Below are positions 11,617 through 23,395 of a stretch of 64,000 nt of DNA, piece after piece. Position 1 is the stretch's first letter. The number at the start of each line of letters is the position of its first letter. The stretch covers positions 8,337,001-8,401,000 of the forward strand of contig JANUWF010001783.1 of NCBI GenBank assembly GCA_026120185.1, given 5' to 3'. The DNA comes from Voacanga thouarsii. Its lineage: Eukaryota; Streptophyta; Magnoliopsida; Gentianales; Apocynaceae. Below the pieces are notes generated by a model. The model worked only from the letters and a program-made list of their open reading frames with translations. It was not told the DNA's origin and made no database searches. Both the position numbers and the translations under genes were made by a program.

Positions 11617-11977
11617 CTATTAGGAAGTGTCAAAGATGGGGGATGGTGGTGTGATGTATACTACTATTTGGAGTTGCAACGGCGAAATTACAATGGCAGC
11701 AAAGAGTAGGAAGAAGAAGGGAAAAGAGGAAGAAGAAAAATAAATAAATAAATAAAAGAAATTTTTTTAAATGAATTAAAAATAAGATAATAATATATTT
11801 TAATATAAAATGTGAAATTACCAAAATGCCATTAAAACTAACAGAATTATTTGATCAACTGACGGAAAGATAAGATCTAAATGATTAGAAAGTTCGAAGA
11901 ACTGTTTTACGCTTTTTTTAGTTGGAGGGTATATTTTGGATAAACTAATAGTCAAACGGTCACCAGAATAGTTTGTC

Positions 11978-12012
11978 ACATACATACATACATACATACA
12001 TACATACATACA

Positions 12013-12065
<53 letters not shown>

Positions 12066-12066
12066 G
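11978..12066. repeat. (CATA)n then (TA)n microsatellite
   Basis: About 16 CATA units then about 12 TA units, directly abutting the right TIR of the Pack-MULE. Confidence 0.95.
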
Positions 12067-12539
12067 TCTGTATATATATTGTCCTACCATCCTCTATAGT
12101 CTCACTCTCAATATCTGTACTACCATTATCTATACCATCATTATTTGTACCATCATCATTTGCTTTTAGTACTTGAGATTGTGCACTGGATAGAAGATTA
12201 CACATTGCTCCATATGGTGACACATAAGTAGTCTTCAGCTAAGCTATTATAAATTACATTTCAATATTTATATATTACATATTATGATAATGTTCAATTT
12301 TATATTATAGCTTCACGCACCAGTCAGTCTGTGCTTATGTCATTACTAGTGTATTTAGGGAATGATTTTGTGATCCATATCACTCCATCCAAGACATCTC
12401 ACTTGTGGTGTTGTTGTATGGTTTGCGGAGTTTTGTGTAAATAATTAAATATAAAGTATCAATTATATTTGTTTTAAATTTCAAACCTGATATCACAGTA
12501 AACTTGATATTTGATGTTAAAAATTACAGAAACACTTCA
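12067..12539. other. CACTA interior without recognised coding
   Basis: No family was recognised in any frame. An open minus-strand stretch (about 12,070-12,223) encodes an acidic, Asp/Asn-rich segment, but it is low-complexity and partly microsatellite. Confidence 0.4.
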
Positions 12540-13125
12540 AATGGGATTCACAGTATGATGGCTTCATCCAAAAGGTGTGGGAGTCTAAGTGCGCTAAGCA
12601 GCTAATAGATACTTTGTTCAAAATTCGTAAGAGTAGGAAAATGTCAGCTTGGATAGCTGAGATAGATTATAACCAACTTATGTAGCATTGGCGGTATATA
12701 GGTTTTCTAGAGCGGTTTTGGCATGCTAAGAAAAATTGGGCAAGTTTTCATGATGGCCTGGGCAAATCACAACATACTAGAGGTTTGACTTCATTTCCAA
12801 AACATGATGCTAAGATGGTAAGTGAATTATCAATTCATACATAAACTTTATTCGATTTATTATTTTTCTCTAAATAATTTCTATTAAATTATACAATTAC
12901 ATACCACACCATGAGTTGGGAGACGAAATTACTCATGTTAAAGTTTGGAAGCAGTGTCATGATTACCAGTAGCGTGGGCCTAAGCAAAGCCAATTTGTGG
13001 ACCCTAAAGCCCTGCACACTTGGGTGCGTTTTATGTATTAATGTAATATATTCATATCAATCTTTTATATGCACTTGCTTTAACATATATATACACACAT
13101 ATACATACTTATAAGTTACTCCTAA

Positions 13126-13172
<47 letters not shown>

Positions 13173-13545
13173 TTAACAAATTAATACTACAAGCTTCACA
13201 GCAGAGTTTCTCTAACAGGAGGTAGTGCAAGATGAAATATTGTAACTTGTGCAGGCTATTAGAGGTTTCAGGAAGTGCCAAGTTTATAGGTTAAGTGTTG
13301 AGTCTTCTCATCTCAGACCAGAGTACACTCAGAGTGTATATTATCAAGGTAAGTCTTTGAGTGCACCAACTTGTAAAGATCAATACATTGTCTAATTGCA
13401 CGATTACGTTCAAAATCTTTATCAGCATTTGGGATTACCACCACCACCTTTTTTAGATGATAATAATGATGTTGTTGCTAATGATGATGATGACACTCGT
13501 AGTGATACTAGTGATGATGCATGTGGTACGTCTTAGATATATAGC
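12540..13545 (+). pseudogene. CACTA TNPA-like (Transposase_24 type) pseudogene
   Basis: Remnant of the second CACTA protein, which in En/Spm binds the subterminal repeats. Seen: SRKMSAWIAEIDYNQLM then HWRYIGFLERFWHAKKNWAS and TRGLTSFPKHDAKM (about 12,620-12,820), matching the plant Transposase_24 pattern (WI..HW....F......AKKNRAS....TGG). After a probable intron come ELGDEITHVKVWKQCH and FVDPKALHTW (about 12,912-13,035), and then an acidic tail LGLPPPPFLDDNNDV (about 13,428-13,470). A (TA)n tract (13,129-13,168) sits in a presumed intron. In-frame stops are present. Together with TNP2 upstream and the terminus at 14,157, it completes a CACTA layout. Confidence 0.7.
13129..13168. repeat. (TA)n microsatellite
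   Basis: About 20 TA units inside the TNPA-like region. Confidence 0.9.
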
Positions 13546-13789
13546 TCATTTTTGTGTATTTTTTTATGGATACATTTGAATTATATTTTAGTCTCCAAAC
13601 ATTATACTTAAGATGTTATTTATTTAATTTCATTTAATTATAAAATTTTAAAGTTGTTGATGTATTTTGTGATTTTTTAAATAAAAACATTCTTCTCATT
13701 TGCTTCATATGATTTTAATTGTGAAAAATATGATAACAAGCAAAATTTTTTTAAAAAATTTGCATTTAAAAATTTTAAAAATATTAGCT

Positions 13790-14157
13790 ACTGACTAACA
13801 AACATTAGTGATCGAAGGCATTTGGTGGCTAATTAGTCACAAGCTTGCGACCGAAAAATTCGATCACTGATCAGCAATTGCATATATAGTTTGCTAATCA
13901 GAGACCGATTACAGGCCAATAAATTAGCGAGCAAAAAAACCCACAGTCACTAATTAGCAACTGACTTGGTGGTGCAAATTTTTTTTATTATTATTTTTAA
14001 TATTTTTTACTTTATGACAGAATAGTAACTGCATGTCGGTCGCTAAAATTTTAGCAATCACTAGTATTGCGACTGACTATTTTTAGTCTCTAATCAGTCA
14101 CTAATGAAAAATCAGTGATCGATTTTGCAACTGCTGATTGAATAGTTCCTTGTAGTG
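13790..14157. mobile_element. Right terminus of the CACTA element with subterminal repeats
   Basis: Ends TTCCTTGTAGTG at 14,157, the inverse of a CACTACAAGG terminus. The preceding ~360 bp hold many short repeats in both orientations around GATCACTGATCAGC, GCGACTGAC and AATTAGCAACTG, the typical subterminal TNPA-binding-type structure. The matching left end (CACTACAAGG) was not found upstream of 6,745. Confidence 0.7.
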
Positions 14158-14319
14158 TTTGAGGTTAGACTAGACTTGGAACTTGTACCTCGTCTTCTGC
14201 TTGTATAATACGCAATGGATCTTTATCTTCTTAGGATTGCCTTTGTCATCTTTGAGATTATCTAGTAGACAAACTTGAACTGAACTCATCAGTTGAAAAT
14301 AGACATTTACTATCAAAGA
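14158..14319 (-). other. Left flank of element X
   Basis: Short unique segment between the CACTA terminus and element X. Its minus strand stays open for about 20 codons from the X insertion site and would be in frame with sequence at 40,786-40,980 if X were removed (see findings). No family recognised. Confidence 0.35.
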
Positions 14320-14324
14320 CTAAG

Positions 14325-14326
14325 TG

Positions 14327-14371
<45 letters not shown>

Positions 14372-15511
14372 GTGTGCATATGTATCCCTTAGGAAGTATT
14401 ATCTCAAAATCACTCAAAATAATCAAGTTTTAAATTAAAATACCAAAATTATTCACACAACAGACATATAAGCAAGTATACCTATCGTATAGTATAGAGT
14501 TATAATGGTAAATATCGAAGATCCTAAGGTAAGTCTCAAGTACCCCTATTTTGCCTTATTTCATTGTTTGGCCAATTAAACTATATATATAAAATAATGA
14601 ATTGACTAGGGAGTCTACTAAGCCACACACATAACAAAGGTCACTTAAGATCCCAAAATCATCCAAAGAATAAGAAAAAAAAAAGATAAGTTATGTATTT
14701 AAAGAAAATCCCCCAAATTACATCTAACAACAATACCCGAATTAGCTAAATGGAAATTCAATTTTTCCACTAAAGAGCTTATCTCAAATAAGACTCACAC
14801 ACTCTCGAGTTATGAACCTGCTACTTTTAGCCCAACTAATAAGTATTTTTACCTCACTAATCAAAGTTAAAGGAGTATTAAAATCAACAATCTATTACAA
14901 TTTTAGAGAAAGGCATGTCTCTATCTCTAGGCAACATATACAATCCATTAATAACCAAGCCCTACACTTTTAACCCATCTCTCAAGTTAATCAAATGAAA
15001 GCAAATAAAGTGAATCAATCAATTAGGCACCTAATTTCTAACCTCATCTCTCGAAATCATTAGAAAATGGTAAACTCAAATCAATCTATCTACATAATAT
15101 AACACAAGTGATTGAATTCTAGAAATAGATTTTCATTAGACTAAAAGAGATCTAAAATAAAGCATAATAAGGGTTCAACCCTTCAAATGCAATATAAATC
15201 CATGTAATCCAACAAAATCAAAACAAATTTACAAAAGGGGAAAGAGGAAAAAAATTCTTAAACAAGTACGATCTTCTTCATCCCTTGTAGATTTCTCTTG
15301 AAAATGCTCTCTTCCTCTTCAATGAAGACCTTGATTTTTCCTTTTCTACCTCCTTAGTGCTCTCTACGATTTTCTATGATTGCCTCCCTTGTAACCTGTG
15401 CCCTAATGATGTCTAAGAGGGGTATTTATAGGTTTTGCTTCAAAAATCTCAAAAAATTACATAATAGGGGTTTTTTGCGAACCAAACCAATACTTGTTAG
15501 GATGTACTACC
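14325..15511 (-). repeat. Element X 3' LTR, distal part (split by copia)
   Basis: Aligns in direct orientation with 39,231-40,455, for example GTGTGCATATGT(A/G)TCC and CTATATATATAAAATAA. Continues at 23,017 after the copia insertion. Contains a (GT)n tract (about 14,331-14,366) that the other LTR lacks. Confidence 0.85.
14331..14366. repeat. (GT)n microsatellite
   Basis: About 18 GT units near the tip of the X 3' LTR. Confidence 0.9.
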
Positions 15512-16625
15512 TGTTGGAACGTATGCCCTCTAGACTATATTTATGATGTAATTATCGAATTTATTTTCATAATTTGTTTGTGAATTTAAATTTTATTTGT
15601 GCATGATTTGCGATTGAAAAAGACCTATTGTGTTTAAGTAAGTGATTCATGTGAATAATGGTCTTTCACAGTAAGGTATAAATCACGGGTTATTTAACAT
15701 ATAAACGTTTGTTCTTAACCGATTGATGAGAATGTGAATCTCATCATATTTAGGTTATTATGTTATGAATTTCAAATGGGGAATGACTTCTCTTTAGCTA
15801 GTGAGTAGTCTACTCACTTCATAGTATGATCGTATTTCGAATACGTAGAATAGGATCTGTAATAGTAGTTTTGAAAGTACTATTTAGAAGAAACCCATAC
15901 TATTACTACTACAGCGTGGACTAATACTCTATCGCTTAAGTATGAGTTGGTAGTCTGACGAAGTTGGAAGTATATACTTTGATATGCTGTAGTTGAGGTT
16001 CTTTCGTAAAGTCGATATACTTGTATGTTGAGTATATGTGATCAGTTAATTAAGACAGATTGATACAAGATAGCTTCTGCACTATATCGCCCCTTGTGAC
16101 TATTCAAATGATCTAAATATTCAAAGCCCTGTGGAACATGACCTGGATGTTTGCTTTAGGGTAACTCGCTTGGAAAGTGGAAACATTCTAGGAGTCGTGA
16201 ATCATTGAACTAGAGGTCTAAGGATGGTAGATGTCTTTTAGAGAAGTGTTAGTACACTCCTCCTCTCTAAATGTATGGTGGTGCGTAAATGGGTATTTTA
16301 GTCATTACACTTATAGTTCGGAGACTTTGCTAACACAGCATTATCCTTAGGGTCAATATTTTCTTATGGTGATATTAGAAAATATTTAAAATGTAAAATA
16401 CAACTATTTATATAACAGGCGTATTTTGGTCATTTTAGTAGGATGTGTCATTTGGTCCCCAAAATAGCTCTTAAGTCCTGACAGATTTGGGTTAAGGATA
16501 ATTTAGTCTTGATAATTATGGATTTTATTTTATTTTATTTAAATAGTCTAATTTATTATTGAATTAGAATAAAATAAAAGACCCAAGAGAGAGTATATAT
16601 TTTATCTAGTTTAATTGGTTAATTA
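15512..16625 (+). repeat. Copia 5' LTR (part alignable to 3' LTR)
   Basis: Starts TGTTGGAACGTATGCCCTC and aligns with the 3' LTR to about 16,625 (TTTAATTGGTTAATTA). Beyond that the two LTRs diverge. The last ~620 bp of the 3' LTR have no counterpart here, and no TGGTATCAGAGC-type PBS was found before gag, so the LTR end and PBS appear rearranged. Confidence 0.8.
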
Positions 16626-17534
16626 CGCATTTTCTCAAAGACCAAAGTCTTTGAGAATTTTTTACAAAGAAAAATATTTTTTAAATTAAATGGTTAATTT
16701 TAATTCGAACAAAGATTAATTCTTGGTTATTTTCTCAAAGGATTTTATCCTTAACATAGAAAATATTTTGGATTTAGATATTTTTGTAAATCAAAATAGA
16801 ATTTATTTTTAACAAGAAAAATTATTTTTATCAAATTAAACTTGAGATTAAAATCTCTCGAAAGTTTTATTGAAATTTTTGAAATTATTAAGGTTATTAA
16901 CTTAAATAAAATTAATCCATAAAAAAAAATTTCTCAAAGGATACAAACCTTGATATAGAAATTTTTAAGAGTTTAGATATTTTATTTTTGAGTTTAAAGA
17001 AAATTTAATTAAAATTTTCAAATGATATTTTTCAAAAAAACCCTTATTTTAAAATACTAAGTGGGAGAAGGGTTCCAACGGTCCCACGGCTTCCGTCACC
17101 ATCCTCATTAGAGATCGTAGTCCCCTCATATCACCCTGGAAGTAAACCCGTCTAGGATGAGAATACCACAAGGATCTGGACTAATGGATGGATGTAATTA
17201 ATAACCACGGACATATGCTATGATCGGCTAGCCTACGTTGGAGGTTATAGTACGAGGAATGTCCATAGGAAATGAGAAGAAACGGTCATCCTACGATGGA
17301 GTTATCTTCTAGTTCATTACCTAGAAGGAAAATTAATTTGTGGTAGTTAATACACTTAACTTAGGAAACTGTTAATCTTCTCAAGAAGCTATGTCAGTTT
17401 TCTAAGAACCAAATTAATCATATTAAAGATAATAATGATAAGGTTAACTATTATTGGATTTAATATGAGAATAAAGTCACAACTTATTTTATTTTTCATA
17501 AATTGAGTTTTCTGTTATTTTCGATTTTTCAGAA
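16626..17534 (+). other. Copia leader / rearranged LTR-PBS region
   Basis: Non-coding sequence between the alignable 5' LTR and the gag ATG. A purine-rich AAGTGGGAGAAGG (about 17,060) resembles a copia PPT rather than a leader, which hints at a rearrangement. Confidence 0.45.
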
Positions 17535-20500
17535 ATGGTTGGTGGAGGTTCTTTTAGTCATTTGGCCATTATTCTCCGTGAAAATAAGCTAATGGGTCCA
17601 AATTATGTGGACTGAAAATTGAACTTGGACATAATACTCACTATTGAGGAATATAAGTATATCTTTTACGGCATCTGCCCTGTTATCGGGGAGTGTTCCA
17701 CCGCTGGAGAGCGAGAGGCTGAGAAAGTATGAAAGAAGGCCAACGCAATAGCTCGATGCTACATGTTGGCCTCCATGTCTAATATGCTCCAATCTAAATA
17801 TGAGTACATGGCCACTGCGTAGGACATTAGCCAATCACTAGCCACGATGTTCACAGATAAGAGTCGGCTCGCAAGGCAGGAGGCTCTTAGGACGATTATC
17901 AATACTAAGATGGCTGAGGGAGCATTAGTCAGAGAGCATATATTCAAGATGATTGCTGCTTTTAAGGAAGCAGAAGTCTTAGGGGTTGTTATTGACCCCG
18001 AGAGCCAAGTGGACATGATTATCGAATCTCTTCCGGGCTTTTTTACTCAATTTAAGTTAAATTATAACATGAACAAGTTAAACATGAGTTTAATTGAGTT
18101 AATGAAAGAACTCTAGGTGGCAGAAGGTCATGAAGCTACAGTTCAAGGCTATGATTGCTAGGACTTCTTCTTTTAGAACTGAGCCTAAGCCCAGAAAGTT
18201 CAGGAAGAAGAAGGGAAACATACTGGCCCAGCCCAAGAATCAGCCCAACAAGCCCAAGGGCAAGTGCTTCAAGTACGGGCAGAAAGGATATTGGAAAAAG
18301 GAGTGTCCAGAGTTTCAAGCCAAGAAAAACTCTATAAGTATTGTTCTCTATCTAGAGTCAATTTTAATAGTTGGATCAACTTCCACTTAGATTGTTGATT
18401 TTGGAGCCACTGATTATATCTGTAACTCCTTGCAGGGGTTTAGGAAGATAAGAAGACTTCAGAAGGCTAAATATGGACTACGAGTAAGAAATTGAACACA
18501 AATATGGGCCCTTGTAGTGGGAGAGCTAGATCTTGTTTTTTTTTTATTATAATAGAGTAGTTATTTTGAAGGATATTTTATATGTACCCAGTTTTAGACA
18601 GAATTTGATTTCAGTTGCAAAGCTAATAAATCATGGATATTCTATTTCTTTCCATTCTGGTATTACTATCAGTAAAAATGGAAAAGTTTTATGTACATGG
18701 CACATGTATGGAAACTTATTTTTTTTAAATCTTACAAACAATCAAATAAATAACGCTCAATCTGAATCTTTAAGTAAGAAGAGAAAGATTAATGTCAATG
18801 ACTCATATCTTTGGTATCTAAGGTTGAGTCATATTAACTCAACCAAAATTTAAAGGTTAATCCATGATGGGACCTTGAGCTCATTAAGATTAGAAAGTTA
18901 GTCTCAGTGTGAATCTTGCCTTATGGGAAAAATGACCAAAAGTTCGTTCACCCAAAAGGCTGATAGAGCCAAGGAGATATTGGGCTTTGTTCATACTGAT
19001 ATGTGTGGTCCTTTGTCTACACAAGCTAGAGGGGGTTTTGAATACTTTATCACTTTCATGGATGATTGTACAAGGTTTAGTTATGTGTACCTAATGAGGT
19101 GCAAGTTGACTCTTTTGACAAGTTCAAAGAGTTTAAGGCTGAAGTAAATTGATCAAAATCTGACGATCGGATCGTGGTGGAGAGTACCTCCTCAGTAAAT
19201 TCAAGGATTACATGATATATCATAGGATAGTATTCCAACTATCTGCGTCGAGCACACCCCAACAGAATGAAGTAGCTAAGAGAAGGAACATGACATTGAT
19301 GGAAATGGTCCAAAGCATGATATTTCATGCTACTCTTCTGGTCTCTTTTTGGGGATATACCTTAGAAACAGCAGCATACATTCTGAACTTGGTGCCTTTT
19401 AAGTCAATACTTAGGACGCCCTATGAGATATGGATTGGGTGCAAGCCAAGTCTAAATCATCTCAGGATATGGGCCTGTCCAACTTATATACTGATAAAGG
19501 GAAATAAGCTAGAACCAAGATCAAAATTATGCTACTTTGTTGGGTATTCAAAAGGAATAAAAGGAGGTTACTTTTATTATTCTAAGGAGTAAAAAGTACC
19601 GATAAGTACTAATGCTAGATACTTGGAGGATGATCAAAGTACTTCCACTAAAGGTTCAACAAGGTTGGAACTCAAGGAGAAGTTATCTTCGAAATTAACT
19701 TCTTCAGACCCGATTGTGGAACAAGAAGAGGCACAGCCTCAAGAACCTACACAAACGGAGCCTCATCGTAGTGGGAAGGTATCTAGAATTCCAGAAAGAT
19801 GGACATGAGAGGCTTTTGAGCTGGTTTCTGACCATCGGGAATAAGATCCCACTAAATACGAGGAGACTATTGCCGATGCTAATGCAAATCTATGGCATGA
19901 AGCAATGAAAGTCGAGATTGAGTCTATATACTTCAATCAAGTTTGGGATCTTGTAGCTTCACCTAAATGGATAAAACCCATTGGGTGTAAATGGCTATAC
20001 AAGAGGAAGAGGGGAGTGAATGGAAAGGTGGAAACCTTCAAAACTAGGCTTGTGGCGAACTCAGAAAGAGGGAATCAATTATGAGAAAATCTTTTCCCTT
20101 GTAGCCATACTTAAGTCCATCCGTATCATTCTTGCCATTATATGTCATTTCGACTACGAGATATGACAAATGGATGTCAAGACGGAATTTCTTAATGGTC
20201 ATGTTAACGAAGACATCTATATGTCCGAAACGGAAGATTTTATTACTAAAGGCCAGGAACATATGGTTTGCAAGTTTAAGAAATCTATTTATGGACTTAA
20301 ATAGGCATCTAGAACATGGAACATTCTACTAATTGGGAATAATGTATGAATATTATCATATACTAAGGTTTAGCTGTCTAGTCAATTCAGTATGAAGGAT
20401 TTGGAAAAAGTCATTACATTCTTGGGATTTAACTTTTTAGAAATAGGAAGTAGAGAATGTTAGGATTATCCCAAATAGCATACATTGACAAGATATTGGC

Positions 20501-21293
20501 CAAGTTTAGCATGGATTCATGCAAGAGAGTTTTAATCCCTTGCAGACATGGGTTGTTTTTTTGTTCTAAAGATTGTCTTATGTTTCAAGAAGAAAAAGAT
20601 AAGATGAGTAGAATTCTCTACGCTTCGGCTGTGGGAAGTCTTATGTACGTCATGCTGTGTACTAGGCCAGATATCTGCTTTGCTGTAGACTTAGTTAACA
20701 GATATCAGTCAAACCCTGGGGAGGTTCATTGACAAGTTGTAAAGCATATTTTCAAGTATCTCAATGCAATGAAAGATTATATGATGGTTTACAGGGTTAA
20801 TGACTTGGTTCCTACTGGATACACAGACTCATACTTTTAGGCAAATAAAGATGAGAAAAAATTCACTAGTGGATATGTCTTCACCTTGTCTGGAGGAACC
20901 GCTTCATGGAGAAGTATCAAATAATTTTGTATTGTTGACTCAACCATGGAAGTTGAGTATATGGCAGCTTCAGAGGCATCCAAATAAGCAGCCTGGCTTC
21001 TGAAGTTCCTTTCAAAACTTGAAGTTGTGCCATACATGGACAGACCGATTATGGTGTATTGTGATAACTCTGAAGCAGTCTCGCAATCTAAAGAACCCAA
21101 AAACCACAAGAAGGGGAAACACATCGAGAAGAAATATCACCTGATCCGAGATTTCATCCAGAGACAAAAAATCATAGTGGAAGAAATAACCTCGGAGAAT
21201 AACCTAGCAGATCCCTTCACCAAGCCTTTAGCTGAGAGAATCTTTAAGAGACACTTAGACGCTATAGGAGTGAGCACCTATGAACTTTCTTAG
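17535..21293 (+). pseudogene. Ty1/copia gag-pol polyprotein, degenerate
   Basis: Gag starts MVGGGSFSHLAIILRENKLM (17,535). A degenerate zinc knuckle CFKYGQKGYWKKEC (about 18,265-18,306) has Tyr for the second Cys and for His. Protease shows IVDFGATDYICNS (about 18,390). GAG-pre-integrase LWYLRLSHIN and integrase VHTDMCGPLS, FMDDCTRFSYVY follow (18,790-19,590). The third acidic residue of the integrase triad seems changed (NEVAKRRN for usual VAERRN). RT begins KPIGCKWLYKRKRGVNGK (about 19,970), then YGLK-ASRTWN runs directly into ILLIGNNV (about 20,285-20,345), so the ~40-residue segment with YVDD is missing. RNase H is clear (IMVYCDNSEAV, KGKHIEKKYHLIRDFI, NNLADPFTKPL). Stops and shifts occur throughout; non-functional. 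Confidence 0.9.
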
Positions 21294-21302
21294 TCTTAGA
21301 AT

Positions 21303-21315
21303 ACAAGTAGGAGAT
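21303..21315 (+). promoter_or_regulatory. Copia polypurine tract
   Basis: CAAGTAGGAGAT lies immediately before the 3' LTR TGTTG, the usual copia plus-strand priming site. Confidence 0.75.
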
Positions 21316-23016
21316 TGTTGAAATGTATGCCCTCTAGACTAAGTTTCTGATGTAATTATCGAATTTATTAATAAAAAAATTTATTCTCAAAATTTGTTTG
21401 TGCAGGATTTACATTTTATTTGTGCAGAATTTACGTTTGGAAATGACTCATTGTGTTTAAGTAAGTGATCCATGTGAATGGTGGTCTTTCACAATAATGT
21501 ATGGATCACGGGTTACTTAACATATAAACGTTTGTTCTTAACCGATTGATGAGAATGAGAATCTCATCATGTTTAGGTTATTGTGTTATGAATTTCAAAT
21601 GGGAAATGGCTTACCTTTAGCCAGTGAGCAGTCCAATGTAATAGTAGTTTCTAAAAGTACTATTTAGAGGAAACCCATACTATTACTATTATAGTATGGA
21701 TTAATTCTACCACTTGAGTATAAGTTGGTGGTCTGAAAAAACTGGAAGAATGTACTTTGATATGCTGTAGTTGAGGTTCTTTCGTAGAGCCGATATATTT
21801 GTATGTTGGGTATATGTAACTAGTTAGTTAATACAGACTTGTACAAGATAACTTATGTACTATATCGCCTTTGTGACTATTCAAATGATCTAAATATCTA
21901 GGGCCCTAGGGAACATGATTTGGATGTTTACTTTAGGATAACTCCCTTGAAAAGTGAAAATATTCCAAGAGTCGTGGATCATTGGACTAGAGGTTTAAAT
22001 ATGGTAGATGTCTTTTAGAGAGGTATTAGTACACTCCTCCTCTTTAAATGTACAGTAATGCGTAGAAGGGTATTTTAGTCATTACACCTGTAGGTCGGAG
22101 ACTTTGCTAACGCAACATTATCCTTGTGGTCAATATTTTTTTATGATGATATTAGAAAATATTTAAAATGCAAAATACACCTAGTTATATAGCATGGGTA
22201 TTTTGGTCATTTTAGTAGCCAAGGCGATGTGTCTTTTAGTTCCTGAAATAGCCCTTAAGTCCTGATAGATTTAGGTTAAGAAATTGGTCTTGATAATTAT
22301 GGGTTTTATTTTATTTTATTTAAATAGTCTAATTTATTATTGAACTAGAATAAAGTAAAAGGCCCAAGAAATAGTATATATTTTATCTAGTTTAATTGGT
22401 TAATTAATTATTCAGGGCCTAAGGCCCAGATTGAATCATTAGAAAATTAATCTAGATATAAATTAGATAAAAGGCCTGATATTTTAGCTATTTTATGAAG
22501 ACCAAAAAATAAATAATTGAGATTTATTATTTATGGGTGTTCAAACTCAAGAATAAATAATTTTATTTGACCTAATGAATGAAACCAAGGGTTAAAAAAA
22601 AAAATACGGGATGGATTCCGTATTGTTTAGCATGAAAAGATAACAAAAAGCATATATTTTTTGGTTTCACACTCTTGGTCTCTCTCTGGCATTAAAACAA
22701 AAGAACGAAGGCCAATTTTTTGATCTGATTTTTGCTTTCATCGGCAGTTGTCAAGAAGTGGCCATATTTCGGAAGCTCAAAAGTTTTGCGTGAATGAGAA
22801 AAAGCAGACGGCTTACAAAAGTGCAACCGGGGTGCCTTTGGGAGAACCAGTAGCTTCAAACATTCAGCAAGAAGTGGTCTAGATATCTTCTTCGGTGCCA
22901 ACGAGGAAATATAGAGGTAAACAGCTTCCATGCAATGCTCTGTTTTCATTTTGTTCTGTGAGCATGCTTCTAGTTTCAATTTTTTTTTTTTTTTTTTGTT
23001 GCCATATTAACCTTCA
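21316..23016 (+). repeat. Copia 3' LTR
   Basis: 1,701 bp, starting TGTTGAAATGTATGCCCTC and ending CCTTCA just before the CTACC duplication. It contains a long poly-T (about 22,980-22,997). It is ~0.6 kb longer at its 3' side than what survives of the 5' LTR. Confidence 0.85.
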
Positions 23017-23349
23017 CTACCTAGCACCAGTTTATCTCCTTTTTTTAAAAAAAAATTCAACTACTAATCGATGCCTATTATCTCACCATGATCGACGTCG
23101 GTTACTCTCAATAGTTTGGTTTTGATCTATGAGTTGAACTGATGACTATTAAGATGTACTACTAGGCACTGATATGTCCTCTAAAGCTCATTTGACTATT
23201 TTTTTTCTTATTTCTTCAATAAATCTTTTGCCCATGCAATCTACACAAAAAAAGATGAAAAGAGAGGAAGTGAGCAGTTATCTATTCGATAATTCTAAGC
23301 AATTATAACACGAATGAGATGAAATTATATACATTTTAAGTACTCATCA
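23017..23349 (-). repeat. Element X 3' LTR, proximal part
   Basis: Continuation of the split LTR; aligns with 40,450-40,780 (TAATTCTAAGCAAT, GAAATTATATA, ATTTTAAG). Its upper edge TACTCATCA is the inverse of an LTR start TGATGAGTA. Confidence 0.85.
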
Positions 23350-23395
23350 TCTCTCACATTTAAACTTTTTCTTGTCTTCAAGCAAATTACTAAAA
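23350..23395 (-). promoter_or_regulatory. Element X polypurine tract region
   Basis: On the minus strand, GCTTGAAGACAAG then AAAAAGTTTAAATGTGAGAG leads straight into the LTR start, the pattern seen before 3' LTRs of many plant Ty3 elements. The same motif stands before the Y LTR at 35,951. Confidence 0.65.

Larger units (their letters stand above)
10521..11977 (-). mobile_element. Pack-MULE carrying a captured RuBisCO small subunit gene fragment
   Basis: A 1.46-kb element with very long terminal inverted repeats: left about 10,521-10,893, right about 11,619-11,977. Both begin ACAAACTATT(T/C)TGGTGACC and stay alignable for ~360 bp, through GTAATTTCACATTTTAT and TTGACACTTCCTAATA. Long TIRs without a transposase are characteristic of Mutator-like elements. 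Between the TIRs lie ~720 bp whose minus strand encodes RbcS exon fragments with their intron, so the capture was from genomic DNA. The flanks are microsatellites ((CT)n left, (CATA)n right), which hides any 9-bp target duplication. It sits inside the CACTA element, between the TNP2 and TNPA remnants. Confidence 0.85.
15512..23016 (+). mobile_element. Ty1/copia retrotransposon inserted in the X LTR
   Basis: 7,505 bp, TG...CA ends, flanked by CTACC at 15,507-15,511 and 23,017-23,021. Removing it restores an X LTR that aligns with the intact copy (GATGTACTAC then TAGCACCAGTTTATC). Order gag, protease, integrase, RT, RNase H identifies Ty1/copia. Reading frames carry many stops and frameshifts. 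Confidence 0.92.

Noticed and set aside
11978..12040. CRISPR-like regular repeat
   Set aside because: A 4-bp microsatellite without spacers; a plant nuclear context.
11973..12176. 67-88-codon frames through the CATA/TA tract
   Set aside because: Repeating His-Thr-Tyr-Ile or Met-Tyr-Val-Cys residues are products of the microsatellite.
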